The notes beneath the pieces are model-generated. The model was given only the letters and a program-made list of their open reading frames with translations, made no database searches and was not told where the DNA came from. From the NCBI RefSeq assembly GCF_000969835.1, contig NZ_KQ033912.1, positions 1,027,126 to 1,091,125 of the forward strand: 64,000 bases of DNA, read 5' to 3'. Made by a program: the position numbers and the translations under genes. The stretch's first letter is position 1. The number at the start of each line of letters is the position of its first letter. Positions 32,726 through 42,607 of this stretch are shown piece after piece. Source of the DNA: Parabacteroides goldsteinii DSM 19448 = WAL 12034. GTDB taxonomy: Bacteria > Bacteroidota > Bacteroidia > Bacteroidales > Tannerellaceae.

Positions 32726-35700
32726 TTATTTAACGATTGCTTTTACAGCAGCTTCACCTTCTACAGCAACTACTACTACACCTGCAGGAGCAGAGATTGT
32801 AGCTTCGCTTGAAGCGATTACTGTGTTAGCAATTGTCTGACCAAGAACGTTAGTGATAGTAACAGCCTTGCCTTCAGCACCCTTAACGATAACTGCACCG
32901 TTGGTAGCAACTACAGTTATTGTAGAGGCAGCTTCAATACCTTCGTTAGCTGTAGCTTCTTCGTCAGTTTCACCGAAATGGAATACCTGTGCCTGATTGA
33001 TCAGTTCCTGGATATTACCTTCAGCACTTTCGTGATCTTCAGTTTTTGTTGAGTTCTGAGCCAATACAGGCACACCATTCACAACATTTACCCAAGCACC
33101 TTTAAATCCACCAACAGAAGCAGAGTTTTCAGCATCGTTTGATTCCAGTAAGAAGCCTTCGCTTGCAGCAGAAGTCTCGTCATCCTTATCCGTAACTTTT
33201 CTCAAAGAGAATGCATAATTACTATGAGTTGTCTTCTTCAGATCATGCTTGTCAGCAATTTCAGCTAATTTGCTCCAGCTTAATACAAAACCTTTCTTAA
33301 TATAGCTTTCATCAGATACACCAGAGTTATCTTTAACAGTCATTGCTTCTTTCAATGTTTTACCGCGTTTAACGATATACAGATATTCACCTGTAGTAGT
33401 TACAACGTGTACACCTTCAACAAATGCCAAACGAGTAAGACCCTGATATTTGTAAGAACTTGCATCACCCAACATCGCATGGCTATTGTCATATTCGATA
33501 GAATCATTCAGGTTCACCAGGAAGCGACCAGCTGTATAACCCTGATAGTTTGCATAGTGGCAATCTGTCTTATCTGCTTCAGCTGCAGTTTTCCAGTAAC
33601 CATGTTTCTGGTTTTCATCACAAGCTACACCGTTAGGAATTGAATCAACAGCAACACCCAGTAAGTACTGAGGCATATGAGTATCTTTAGAAGCTAAAAC
33701 TTCGTCTACATAGATAGCAGCAGCCTCAGCAGTTACACCTTTGTTTTCGATACCCAGGTAACCCAGAGTCTTGCTAATTTTCTGACCGGTTGTAGACTGT
33801 ACACCTGATGCATCAGCGTTGTCTTCAAACAAATATTCGTTTGAATTGCCAGCTTTTCTCCAGATCTTAATTGTATTGTTAAGAGGCATTGCATAATCAG
33901 CATTCAAATCGATATACTGTTTGCGAACAATTGCATCCGGCAAATAGAAAGCGTTAGATACTTCGTTCGGACGATCGTTCAAATCGTTATCGCGTAATAC
34001 CCCCATTGTGTTACCGCTTTCAACAGCAACCTTCATCCAACCGTTATCAGACTTCAACTTTTCAACACCTGGTTCTTTAATATCAACCAGTACATAGCAA
34101 GTATCAGTTACATTTTTGTCTGCATCGAAACGAACCTGATCAGCTTTGAGGTAGAAATAAGCCAACTTCACTGTATTGTCATTCAAGTCAGATTTCTTAA
34201 CTGCACGATAATAATAACGTCCGTCGTTACCCTTTACAGAAGCCATATATAAACGATCGTTATCAATCAGGTTTTTATCTTTTACTTTGATAATATAAGC
34301 TTCTCTGTACAGTTTAGGAAGAAGGTCAGTGCCATCTACTTTTTTCAATGCACTGCTATAATCATTAGTAACAACGCCACCAGTAGTTTCATAAGTTGCT
34401 TGAGCAATTTCGAAAGCAACAGCATCTTTAGCATCTTCCAAAGAAGCAACATAACCCATATCTTTAGCAGCCTGCAGATACAAATTATCGTTCAGGAAGT
34501 TGTTCAGTTTGATGTTATAATTATTTTCAATTCCATCATTCAACTCATCAGCAGAGAAACGTTTGTAACCGTGTTCTTTTTCGTAAGCAGCAGGATGTTC
34601 TGCTTCGGTAACCGGAGTAAACCACAATGTATCGTTTACACTGAAGAACTTAGTATCAAACATACCTAACTTAGAAGCATCGAATGTCCAGTTATAATCA
34701 GCAGAACGGTTGATAAAACGATAGTTCTTTCCATCTGTAGAATATAATTGACCTACAAAAGCAACGATAGGATATTCACGGTTAGTAATTTTAACATACT
34801 TAGCAGTATCTGTGCCATAGTAGTTCATGTCTTTACAACCCAATTGTTCAACCATCCACATAGTAGCAGGCATTGTGCCATAATCCTGGTTTTCAGCCTG
34901 AGTATCATACATCAGTTCACCAGCCATGTTAGCTACAAGCTTCATGCCCTGTGCACGATATCTGCCATTAGCTTTCGCATTTCCTAATTCAATGAAATAT
35001 AAACCATTTTCTTTAGTTGCACGTTGCAGATAAGCGAACGGACGATTGATAGTAGTTTTAACTTTGAATTCATTCTTACCATCTTTAGCAACAGTGATAA
35101 CTTTCCCTAAACCGTTAATTTCGGCAGCCGTAATAGAAACTGTTTTTGAAGTCCATCCATCGTATTTGTTTACCAAAGTATTTGCTTTTGTGAAATCGTT
35201 TACGTAGAATGATGTACAACATGCAGAAGCAGTCCAAGCAGTCCCTTGATCCCATTCTTTATCGCTTTGAACAGCAGCATTCAGCGGTTCGATAACGATA
35301 CTGTCGTTTGTCGGGAAATAAGTTGCACGGAAATAATGACGAGCTTTCAAATAAGAATTAGCAGTTGTAGCTTCTTTAGGAGCCACTTCAAACTTAACAG
35401 AAGGAGAAGCAGACGGTTTGATATTCTTTTCTTCATAGCGTTCCAATGCAGGTCTCAAATAACCTTCAGTACCACGTTTGAAGCTCAGATTGAAACCATT
35501 TGTAATAGCTTTCAAATCGGCATCACCTTCATTTTCAAAGCTACCATCAGTCAATTCATAAATATTTTCTTCTGCACTGAATGTACCGGCAAATGCTTCA
35601 GCTCCGATCAGGTTGTCCGGAGCCAATTTGAATGTAAAGTCTTTATCATTCATTCTTTGATCAGCATCCATACGAGTATTGAACTGCTTAGCATTCATAA

Positions 35701-36535
35701 AGAACGGCATAGCCACAACCGGACGCAACTGAAGTGCTTCAGCTGCTATGTTTGCCAAGCCTGTGCCAGCAGCATCAGCTTTAATAACTTTTGCCTGAAC
35801 CAGGTAACCGGCACTTGTTGCATATTCAAAACCATTTGTGTTAAGAGTTGACAGCACAGCATCCTTATTGGTCGCATTATTAGCAAAAGCAAGATACATT
35901 ACTTCGCCATCAGCTTGGTTGTGCAGATAAGAATAAACTCTTTCAAGACCGAATTTAGCAGAGTTCTTGTTTACTGTATACCAAGACCAATCGTTAACAC
36001 CGGCTCTTAATTCAGAAACCTCAGCGTTTTTAATCAGTGTGTGGTCGAAAGTAATAGCCAAGTTAGTTTCTTTATTAATATAACGGAAATAACCACCGCT
36101 CACACCGTCATTCTTTGTGTATTCAATCTTCCACAAAGAAGCATTCAATTTTGCGCCATTCTTTTCAGCAGTTGCTTTAGGCATGGCACGCAAATAAACC
36201 TTACCAGTTTCTGTGTCTCTCTCCTGAATCAGGACAAAAGTACCATTAGCTCCGCTAAAAATCTTTCCATCTTGTCCTACTTCCAATTGATACCACTTAG
36301 TATCATCAATGAAGTTGATTAATTTGTCGAAAGTACCTTGCGTTGCTAAGGTATATGTACCCGCATCTTCTTTGGTTATAGCAGCATTATCTGCGACTGT
36401 TTCAGATCCATTTACGGTTCCATACGTACGATAGGCACCCTGCAAGTCGTTAGAGGTAAGGTGCTGCCAGTTTTGAGCAGACGCAGAACCTACAACTAAA
36501 GCAAGCGCCATCAAAGTAGAAAACTTTTTGTTCAT
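32726..36535 (-). CDS. Large surface protein with DUF6383 / type IX-like C-terminal domain (paralogue)
   Basis: 1269 residues from the ATG at 36535 (MNKKFSTLMALALVVGSASAQ, signal peptide); the frame continues upstream into the invertible segment but those codons match the non-coding leader of the first copy. The middle is beta-rich and diverges strongly from the copy at 8896-12273. The last about 60 residues are almost the same (VVATNGAVIVKGAEGKAVTI ... NVLGQTIANTVIASSEATIS ... PAGVVVVAVEGEAAVKAIVK), with one GxxVxITNVLGQ strand and a terminal Lys. Predicted secreted and surface attached; expression probably switched by the 36628-36804 segment. Confidence 0.8.
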   Translation of the reverse strand: MNKKFSTLMALALVVGSASAQNWQHLTSNDLQGAYRTYGTVNGSETVADNAAITKEDAGTYTLATQGTFDKLINFIDDTKWYQLEVGQDGKIFSGANGTFVLIQERDTETGKVYLRAMPKATAEKNGAKLNASLWKIEYTKNDGVSGGYFRYINKETNLAITFDHTLIKNAEVSELRAGVNDWSWYTVNKNSAKFGLERVYSYLHNQADGEVMYLAFANNATNKDAVLSTLNTNGFEYATSAGYLVQAKVIKADAAGTGLANIAAEALQLRPVVAMPFFMNAKQFNTRMDADQRMNDKDFTFKLAPDNLIGAEAFAGTFSAEENIYELTDGSFENEGDADLKAITNGFNLSFKRGTEGYLRPALERYEEKNIKPSASPSVKFEVAPKEATTANSYLKARHYFRATYFPTNDSIVIEPLNAAVQSDKEWDQGTAWTASACCTSFYVNDFTKANTLVNKYDGWTSKTVSITAAEINGLGKVITVAKDGKNEFKVKTTINRPFAYLQRATKENGLYFIELGNAKANGRYRAQGMKLVANMAGELMYDTQAENQDYGTMPATMWMVEQLGCKDMNYYGTDTAKYVKITNREYPIVAFVGQLYSTDGKNYRFINRSADYNWTFDASKLGMFDTKFFSVNDTLWFTPVTEAEHPAAYEKEHGYKRFSADELNDGIENNYNIKLNNFLNDNLYLQAAKDMGYVASLEDAKDAVAFEIAQATYETTGGVVTNDYSSALKKVDGTDLLPKLYREAYIIKVKDKNLIDNDRLYMASVKGNDGRYYYRAVKKSDLNDNTVKLAYFYLKADQVRFDADKNVTDTCYVLVDIKEPGVEKLKSDNGWMKVAVESGNTMGVLRDNDLNDRPNEVSNAFYLPDAIVRKQYIDLNADYAMPLNNTIKIWRKAGNSNEYLFEDNADASGVQSTTGQKISKTLGYLGIENKGVTAEAAAIYVDEVLASKDTHMPQYLLGVAVDSIPNGVACDENQKHGYWKTAAEADKTDCHYANYQGYTAGRFLVNLNDSIEYDNSHAMLGDASSYKYQGLTRLAFVEGVHVVTTTGEYLYIVKRGKTLKEAMTVKDNSGVSDESYIKKGFVLSWSKLAEIADKHDLKKTTHSNYAFSLRKVTDKDDETSAASEGFLLESNDAENSASVGGFKGAWVNVVNGVPVLAQNSTKTEDHESAEGNIQELINQAQVFHFGETDEEATANEGIEAASTITVVATNGAVIVKGAEGKAVTITNVLGQTIANTVIASSEATISAPAGVVVVAVEGEAAVKAIVK

Positions 36536-36627
36536 AATCAATAAATTTAATATTAATAATAGTGTTATAAAAGTCCATTTCACGGATCCGTTCAGAGACT
36601 GCCAAATGTTAAATGACGAGTTTAAAC

Positions 36628-36804
36628 GTTCCTTTTTTCTCGTCATTTTTGGGTGTATGATTTGAGTTCATACCGGAAAGGTCGAATTTTGTACTAACTT
36701 TGTTATTCTGTTGATAAGAAAGGATATAGAGAAAGAAAAAAATATAGAGAAAAAGAGTGGTGGTTAAAAAGATTGTTGTAATTTTGTGACTAGAAAAAAG
36801 GAAC
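36628..36804. promoter_or_regulatory. Putative invertible promoter segment 2 (OFF orientation)
   Basis: Inverted repeats GTTCCTTTTTTCTCGTCAT (36628-36646) and GTGACTAGAAAAAAGGAAC (36786-36804), 17/19 matched, enclose 139 nt as in segment 1. Rightward elements have the same offsets: TTTG 36661-36664, N19, GAATTTTG 36684-36691 and TAACTTTG 36695-36702. They point away from the surface gene, whose ATG is 93 nt to the left. The right arm's complement is identical over 19 nt to the left arm of segment 1. Confidence 0.75.
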
Positions 36805-36909
36805 CTTTAAATTAGTCAGTCCTTTTTCGCACTTCACGTTTTATAATTCAATAGCTACACATTCATCTCCGTCTTTAATCCGTTAGAGAAATATTAAAGG
36901 TCTTATATA

Positions 36910-36931
36910 TAATGTACATGCGCGTACATTA
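36910..36931. repeat. 22-bp palindrome
   Basis: TAATGTAC-N6-GTACATTA, perfect arms, in the 400-nt gene-free stretch 36805-37204. It looks like a binding site for a dimeric regulator; no regulator can be named. Confidence 0.5.
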
Positions 36932-37080
36932 ATATTATTATTTATCGGAAGCAAAAAATCCATACTATTACGGCTTTTTCCATTTTCAAGCACAAAAATC
37001 CAAGAAATCCGGTCTTTCGGAGAATGTAAGCGCACCTGTTTTTCATTCCGCAACCAGACAACTTCTGTATCTTATATTAG

Positions 37081-37140
37081 GATACCATATTCTCATATAT
37101 TATGATACAACATTCGTATAATATATGAGAATTGAGTATC
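37081..37140. repeat. 60-nt AT-rich inverted repeat
   Basis: ATTCTCATATATTAT (37089-37103) and its exact complement (37118-37132), with outer GATAC/GTATC pairs, around a 14-nt loop. It lies 65 nt beyond the DUF6078 stop codon and could be a weak terminator or a cruciform. Confidence 0.6.
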
Positions 37141-37204
37141 ACAATATATGATATTTCTGCATCTATACGGATAGATCATTCAGTAGTCCGTAACAGACTA
37201 TGAA

Positions 37205-37651
37205 TCAATCTCTATCCAAATCATAATACTCCATATATTCGTCATATTGCGGCTCTTCGGTAATGCCTTGGGCAAGGAACAGCTTTTTGATATATGCCTG
37301 CTCTTTCGGCCTGACCAGGCGCTTCTTTTGTTTACAGCGGTAATAGGTATTACGTCCCAGATGGGCAATAAGCTGTGATTTGATTGTCTCGGCTTTTCGC
37401 AAAGGGATATCATCGAACAGGCAGGTTATGCCTCTGGCGAACCGCTGCGGTTGGTCGAGCAGGAAGAAAGGACACTCTTCGCCAGTGAGAGATGCAAGGT
37501 GGCCCGGATTGATAATATATACACCTCCGCGCGTTTGAGGAACACGAAGCCACACCTGATGCCGAAGGCAGGTATCACGACGCACGCATTTCTCGTTGAG
37601 ACAATGGGCAAAACGACCCGGGAATTCATCATAATTGAAATCTGCTTTCAT
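37205..37651 (-). CDS. DUF6078 family protein
   Basis: A 148-residue cytoplasmic protein with four to five cysteines near the N-terminus (HCLNEKCVRRDTCLRHQ), a probable metal site, and a basic C-terminal half (RNTYYRCKQKKRLVRPKEQA). It fits the DUF6078 family of Bacteroidales; function unknown. A -7 element (minus-strand TATCTTTG, 37685-37692) lies 34 nt upstream. It stands alone, divergent from the hybrid regulator gene. Confidence 0.72.
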   Translation of the reverse strand: MKADFNYDEFPGRFAHCLNEKCVRRDTCLRHQVWLRVPQTRGGVYIINPGHLASLTGEECPFFLLDQPQRFARGITCLFDDIPLRKAETIKSQLIAHLGRNTYYRCKQKKRLVRPKEQAYIKKLFLAQGITEEPQYDEYMEYYDLDRD

Positions 37652-37767
37652 AATATGTAATAGTTTATTGGTTACATTGATTTACAAAGATACTATTTTA
37701 TATGACCTGATACGTAAAGCTGTTTCAGAATTTATCATTATCTTCGCCTTCAAATAATGTAAAAGCC

Positions 37768-40700
37768 ATGAGAAAATCAATCATCCTTTTCATATTTCTG
37801 CATATCTTGTCTTACGCCTTCCCTATCTATTTCAAACATATCGGGATGAAAGAAGGACTTTCGCAACTTTCTGTCATGTCTATCTATCAGGATGAACTGG
37901 GCCGTATGTGGTTCGGGACGGAAGAAGGGTTAAGCGTTTTCGACGGTGTTCACGTAACCTCGCATAAACCGACATTAAAGAATGAGAGCGGGAAGGAAAC
38001 AACCGTTGGTAACAGCATCGACTTCATAACCGGAGACAACCAAGGGAATATTTATTTCAACTCGGATAATTCGTTGGTACGATACAACCTGCGTTCCCAG
38101 CAGTTTACCTGCCTGAAACAAGCATGGGTGAATGCGATCGCTTTCAGCGGCGAACAACTTTGGGTGAACGCGTCCGATTCTATCTTTGTCTGGGATACAC
38201 AGACGGAAGAACTTCATTTCCGCTTCAAACTGGAACTCTCCAACCAACATGTAACCTGTATCATGGTCGATTCCCAAAAACGCTGCTGGATAGGGACCAA
38301 TTCCGGATTATATATGAAAGAGGAAGACAAACCCCTTGCCTATATCATTCCCAGTGAAGATATTTATGCCTTATACGAAGATTCACATAGGAACCTATGG
38401 ATATCCGCCCGCATGAACGGACTTTACAAACGCGAACCGTCGGGTAATTTCAAACGCTTCCGCTTCGATCCGCACAACGATAACAATATATCCAGCAACC
38501 AGGTAAGGGGAATCGTTGAAGACAACTCCGGTAACCTTTGGATAGGAACCTTCACCGGACTAAACAAATATAATCCCTACAACGATCATTTCCAGGTATA
38601 TACCCGCGACAACCTTCCCGGAAGCCTCGCCCACTCCTCCGTTTTCCCGGTTTACAAAGACCGGCAGGGAAGCATCTGGTTGGGTACTTATTACGGTGGC
38701 GTCCACTATTTCAATCCTGAAATGGACCTTTTCACGATTTATACGGCAGACAAAACAAGGAAAGACTGCATCAGTTTCCCTTTTGTCGGGCATATGACGG
38801 AAGATAAAGACGATAATATCTGGATCTGCACCGAAGGCGGCGGACTGAACCTTTTCGACCGGAAAAAGAAAACATTTACCTATTTCATGGCCGATCCCGA
38901 CAGAAACTCTATCGCCCATGACAATCTGAAATCTATTGCCTACAGTGCCAACCGCAATAAGCTTTACATCGGTACCCACACCGGCGGACTATCCATATTC
39001 GATATCCCAAAGAAACGGTTCCGGAATCCTTATTTCGAAGACCCTTCGTATGCCGTAAAAGCCGGCGACCGTATCAATCAGATGGCCATCTGGAAAGACA
39101 AATACCTGGTACTCCTGACGCAATGGGGATGCGTCAAAATGGATCTCGATACCGAAAAGATCACCCAGACCTTCGAAGGAGGCAAGCAATACGGTAATCA
39201 TTGTTTCCTGATCGACTCGCAGGATTATATATGGATAACAACAGGAAGAGTCATCAACAAGATCAACCTGAATAACCAGGAAGACAGGACAGTCTTTCGT
39301 TGCGGCGAAAACGGATTGGGAAACCAGCCGGTATCTGCCATCTATGAAGACAAAAAAGGACGTATCTTCTTCGGAACGCTCGGAGCCGGACTCTATCTGT
39401 ATGATGAAAAGAACCATACTTTCAGTGGATATACTACCGAAAACAGTATGATCCTAAGCAACTATTGCTACGATATCAAAGAGTCGATACAAGGTTACCT
39501 GATCATATCCGGTGATAAAGGACTCTCTTTCCTGGATCCGGAACAACAGTTATTTAAGGTGGTAGAACTGGGTACCGCACTTCCTGTTTCCGGGATCAAC
39601 AAAGGATGCGGACTGCTGGTCAGCCCGAATGGCGAAATCTTTGTCGGAGGAATAGACGGTTTAAGTACGTTCTTCGAACAGGACTTGTTCCGGCCTGCAA
39701 AAGACTACCGGTTATATTTCTCCGAATTGTATATCAATAATGAATTAGTAAATCCTTCCGACCGTTCACGGGTTCTCTCCGAAGCTTTGCCTTATACGCA
39801 GGAAATAGAGTTGAACCACAATCAGAACAACCTCATCATCTCATTCAACTCGAACAACTATATCAATACGTTGAAAGAGACGGCTTACGAATACATGCTG
39901 GAAGGCTTCGACAACAAATGGATCAACAATACCGACAACAGCATCCAATACACGAACCTCAATCCGGGTAAATACACCCTGGTCGTGCGTGAGAAACAAT
40001 ACGACACAAAGATCGAACCGCAAACGATCCGGATGGGCATCACGATCCATTCCCCGCTCTATGCCACACCGTTATTTTATCTCTTATACGTGCTGGTCGG
40101 CGGCGGGTTGATCTATAGCTTCTTCCGCTTCAAACAATCGCAGTTGCTGCTCAGAACTTCATTGGAGTTTGAACGGAAAGAAAAAGAGAGGATCGAGGAA
40201 CTGAACCAGGCTAAACTACAGTTCTTTTCAAACATCTCGCATGAGTTCCGGACACCGCTTACCCTGATCATTTCGCAGATCGAACTCTTGCTGCAAAGCA
40301 GTTCGGTGGCCCCATCCACCTACAACAAACTACTGAAAATATACAGGAACACGCATAATATGCGGATGCTGATCAGTGAGTTGTTGGATTTCCGCAAACT
40401 GGAACAAGGGCATGTGAAACTGAAAGTATATGAACAAAACATCATCCCTTTCCTGAAAGAGATCTATCTCTCTTTTTACGAATATGCTTCCAGCCGTTCA
40501 GTAACTTATCAGTTCACCTCCGGGGCGGAAGATATCGAATGCTGGTTCGACCCGAAACAGATGCAAAAGGTATTCTACAACCTGCTGTCGAACGCATTCA
40601 AATATTCAAAACCGGGTGCAGCCATCGAAATGGTCGTCGAAGAGAATGACCAGGCGATCATCATAAAAATCATAGACAACGGCATCGGTATCAGCAAAGA

Positions 40701-41784
40701 AGATATCGACAAGATATTCGACCGTTTCTACCAGGCAGGAAATAACTCATCGGGAATATCGCAGCCAAGCACCGGTATCGGCCTGTCGCTAACCAAGAGC
40801 ATCATCGGGTTGCATCATGGAAAAATACAGGTAGAAAGTACGCCGGGATACGGAAGCATATTCATTGTGCATCTGCCGAAGGGCCGAAGCCATTTCAAAG
40901 AAGGTGAATGCCAGTTTGTGCAACCGGAGAAAGAGATGATCCGCAACGAGATACTGCCGGAAAGCCTGACTCAGGAAATTCCCGAAAGTACCTCCGAATT
41001 ATCGCTGGCCGAGACAGATGCCACCTACACCATCCTGTTGGTCGATGACAACGAAGAACTGCTCCAGATACTGAACTCGCTATTCTCGCCGGTTTATAAT
41101 GTCTTACTGGCACGGAACGGAAAAGAGGGACTGGAGATCACACGTTCCCAAAAGCCGGATATCATCGTCAGCGACATCATGATGCCTGAAATGTCTGGAA
41201 CCGAAATGTGCCTGAAGATCAAGAACGATTTCGACATCTGTCATATACCGGTCATCCTGTTGACAGCGCTCGGTTCGGCAGAGCAAAGCATAGAAGGTTT
41301 GCAGCGGGGAGCCGACGATTATATCAGCAAGCCGTTCAATGCCAAAGTACTGCTTGCCCGTTGCAACAACCTGGTGCGCAACCGTATTATCCTGCAAAAG
41401 AAGTTCAACGAGCAAAGGGATTTCGATACGCAATCGCTGGCCAGCAACCCGATCGACCAGAAGTTTATGGACACGGTAAACCGAATCGTAGAAGAAAACC
41501 TGAGTAATATGGAATTCGACATGAATACCCTGGCTAAAGAACTGGGATTGAGCCGCAGCTCGCTTTATGCCAAGTTCAAAGCCCTGACCGGAATGACACC
41601 AAACGATTTCGTCCTGAATTGTAAATTGAAGCGGGCCGCCACCTTGTTGATAACCCGTCAGGATTTGCAGATTGCCGAGATCTCCGACATGCTGGGTTTT
41701 GGTTCCCCCCGTTATTTCACCCGTTGCTTCAAAGCACAGTTCGATACGACACCGGCGGAATACAAGAAAAAGAAGGCAGACTAA
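37768..41784 (+). CDS. Hybrid two-component system regulator (HTCS)
   Basis: A 1338-residue one-protein two-component system that senses a glycan breakdown product in the periplasm and activates polysaccharide-utilization genes. Order: signal sequence; two-bladed Reg_prop sensor propellers with repeated GxLWIGT-like units (about 30-680); Y_Y_Y domain; membrane helix about 765-785; histidine kinase with His825 in NISHEFRTPLT; ATPase domain (DNGIGISKEDIDKIFDRFYQ); receiver domain with Asp1093-Asp1094 and phospho-acceptor Asp1136 (VSDIMMPEMSG); C-terminal AraC-type helix-turn-helix (MNTLAKELGLSRSSLYAKFK). It is convergent with the GH16-GH88-lyase operon it very likely controls. Confidence 0.93.
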   Translation: MRKSIILFIFLHILSYAFPIYFKHIGMKEGLSQLSVMSIYQDELGRMWFGTEEGLSVFDGVHVTSHKPTLKNESGKETTVGNSIDFITGDNQGNIYFNSDNSLVRYNLRSQQFTCLKQAWVNAIAFSGEQLWVNASDSIFVWDTQTEELHFRFKLELSNQHVTCIMVDSQKRCWIGTNSGLYMKEEDKPLAYIIPSEDIYALYEDSHRNLWISARMNGLYKREPSGNFKRFRFDPHNDNNISSNQVRGIVEDNSGNLWIGTFTGLNKYNPYNDHFQVYTRDNLPGSLAHSSVFPVYKDRQGSIWLGTYYGGVHYFNPEMDLFTIYTADKTRKDCISFPFVGHMTEDKDDNIWICTEGGGLNLFDRKKKTFTYFMADPDRNSIAHDNLKSIAYSANRNKLYIGTHTGGLSIFDIPKKRFRNPYFEDPSYAVKAGDRINQMAIWKDKYLVLLTQWGCVKMDLDTEKITQTFEGGKQYGNHCFLIDSQDYIWITTGRVINKINLNNQEDRTVFRCGENGLGNQPVSAIYEDKKGRIFFGTLGAGLYLYDEKNHTFSGYTTENSMILSNYCYDIKESIQGYLIISGDKGLSFLDPEQQLFKVVELGTALPVSGINKGCGLLVSPNGEIFVGGIDGLSTFFEQDLFRPAKDYRLYFSELYINNELVNPSDRSRVLSEALPYTQEIELNHNQNNLIISFNSNNYINTLKETAYEYMLEGFDNKWINNTDNSIQYTNLNPGKYTLVVREKQYDTKIEPQTIRMGITIHSPLYATPLFYLLYVLVGGGLIYSFFRFKQSQLLLRTSLEFERKEKERIEELNQAKLQFFSNISHEFRTPLTLIISQIELLLQSSSVAPSTYNKLLKIYRNTHNMRMLISELLDFRKLEQGHVKLKVYEQNIIPFLKEIYLSFYEYASSRSVTYQFTSGAEDIECWFDPKQMQKVFYNLLSNAFKYSKPGAAIEMVVEENDQAIIIKIIDNGIGISKEDIDKIFDRFYQAGNNSSGISQPSTGIGLSLTKSIIGLHHGKIQVESTPGYGSIFIVHLPKGRSHFKEGECQFVQPEKEMIRNEILPESLTQEIPESTSELSLAETDATYTILLVDDNEELLQILNSLFSPVYNVLLARNGKEGLEITRSQKPDIIVSDIMMPEMSGTEMCLKIKNDFDICHIPVILLTALGSAEQSIEGLQRGADDYISKPFNAKVLLARCNNLVRNRIILQKKFNEQRDFDTQSLASNPIDQKFMDTVNRIVEENLSNMEFDMNTLAKELGLSRSSLYAKFKALTGMTPNDFVLNCKLKRAATLLITRQDLQIAEISDMLGFGSPRYFTRCFKAQFDTTPAEYKKKKAD

Positions 41785-41810
41785 TGCCTGCCTTCAACGA
41801 TTATTTTTTC
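41773..41810. terminator. Hairpin between convergent HTCS and GH16 genes
   Basis: AAGGCAG/CTGCCTT stem (41773-41779 and 41788-41794) overlapping the HTCS stop codon, then TTATTTTTTC. The HTCS and GH16 stops are only 17 nt apart. Confidence 0.45.
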
Positions 41811-42598
41811 TTCTGATAATAACGAACCCAGTCGACCTTCATCTCGACCGGAAGATCTTCCGGGTTGACAGGACCGACCCAGGGGCCACCCAGCTGCATA
41901 TCGATTAACAGATAATAGGGTTTGTCAAATGGGAATTGACCTTCTTTATCGGTTTCTATGCGGGGATATGAAAAGTTTCGTACATCATTTATAAAGAAAA
42001 CGAGGCTATCCGGATACATTTCTACGGCATATACATTATAACCTGCCGGATCGATAGGCCCGGTGCTTCCCTGAGGCGGGTCTTTCTTGATATTCAGGTT
42101 ATGCGTATAAGTAGAATGAACTGTCTGATAAGCAATGCTATCATAATTCAGATGCTCCATGATATCTATCTCGCCGCCCGACGGCCAGGGATACTTCGCT
42201 TCTTCAAACGGTTTCAACCAGATAGCCGGCCATGCCCCGGTGGCACACCCCAGCTGTGCTTTTATCTCTAACCGGCCTCCATGGAAAGCACGCTTATACT
42301 TGGTATAGATGCCTCCGGTAATGTAAGGAACCGTATCTGTCGAGCGGTCCGGATTGATTAAACCTTTCAAAACAAGATTACCGTCAACCAAATCATAACA
42401 GAGTTCACTGTCAGACATATATTTTGCCCACTCCGGTGCCCAACGGGGAATTTTCGACCAATTTGTCGTATCCAACCCGTTTGCCTGGTCAAAGTTTTCC
42501 TCCCAGACCAACTGCCATTCATCTGCCGGTCTCGTATTGCAGGCAGCCATCATCAGAATGACAGCTGCTCCGCATATCCATTTCATACCTTTTCTCAT
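41801..42598 (-). CDS. GH16 family glycoside hydrolase
   Basis: A 265-residue lipoprotein (Cys20 in MMAAC) of glycoside hydrolase family 16, retaining endo-beta-glycanases such as laminarinases, lichenases and agarases. The catalytic motif GEIDIMEH places Glu143, Asp145 and Glu148 in the expected E-x-D-x-x-E pattern. FHGGRLEIKAQL and GAWPAIWL are also typical. Probably outer-membrane anchored and the initial endo-acting enzyme. Third gene of the lyase-GH88-GH16 operon, 9 nt after GH88. Substrate unknown. Confidence 0.92.
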   Translation of the reverse strand: MRKGMKWICGAAVILMMAACNTRPADEWQLVWEENFDQANGLDTTNWSKIPRWAPEWAKYMSDSELCYDLVDGNLVLKGLINPDRSTDTVPYITGGIYTKYKRAFHGGRLEIKAQLGCATGAWPAIWLKPFEEAKYPWPSGGEIDIMEHLNYDSIAYQTVHSTYTHNLNIKKDPPQGSTGPIDPAGYNVYAVEMYPDSLVFFINDVRNFSYPRIETDKEGQFPFDKPYYLLIDMQLGGPWVGPVNPEDLPVEMKVDWVRYYQKKK

Positions 42599-42607
42599 AA
42601 GAAAATA

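Noticed and set aside
36536..36646. 37-codon N-terminal extension of the second surface protein
   Set aside because: The same region in the paralogue is a non-coding leader; the extension ends in the inverted-repeat arm and precedes a perfect signal peptide.
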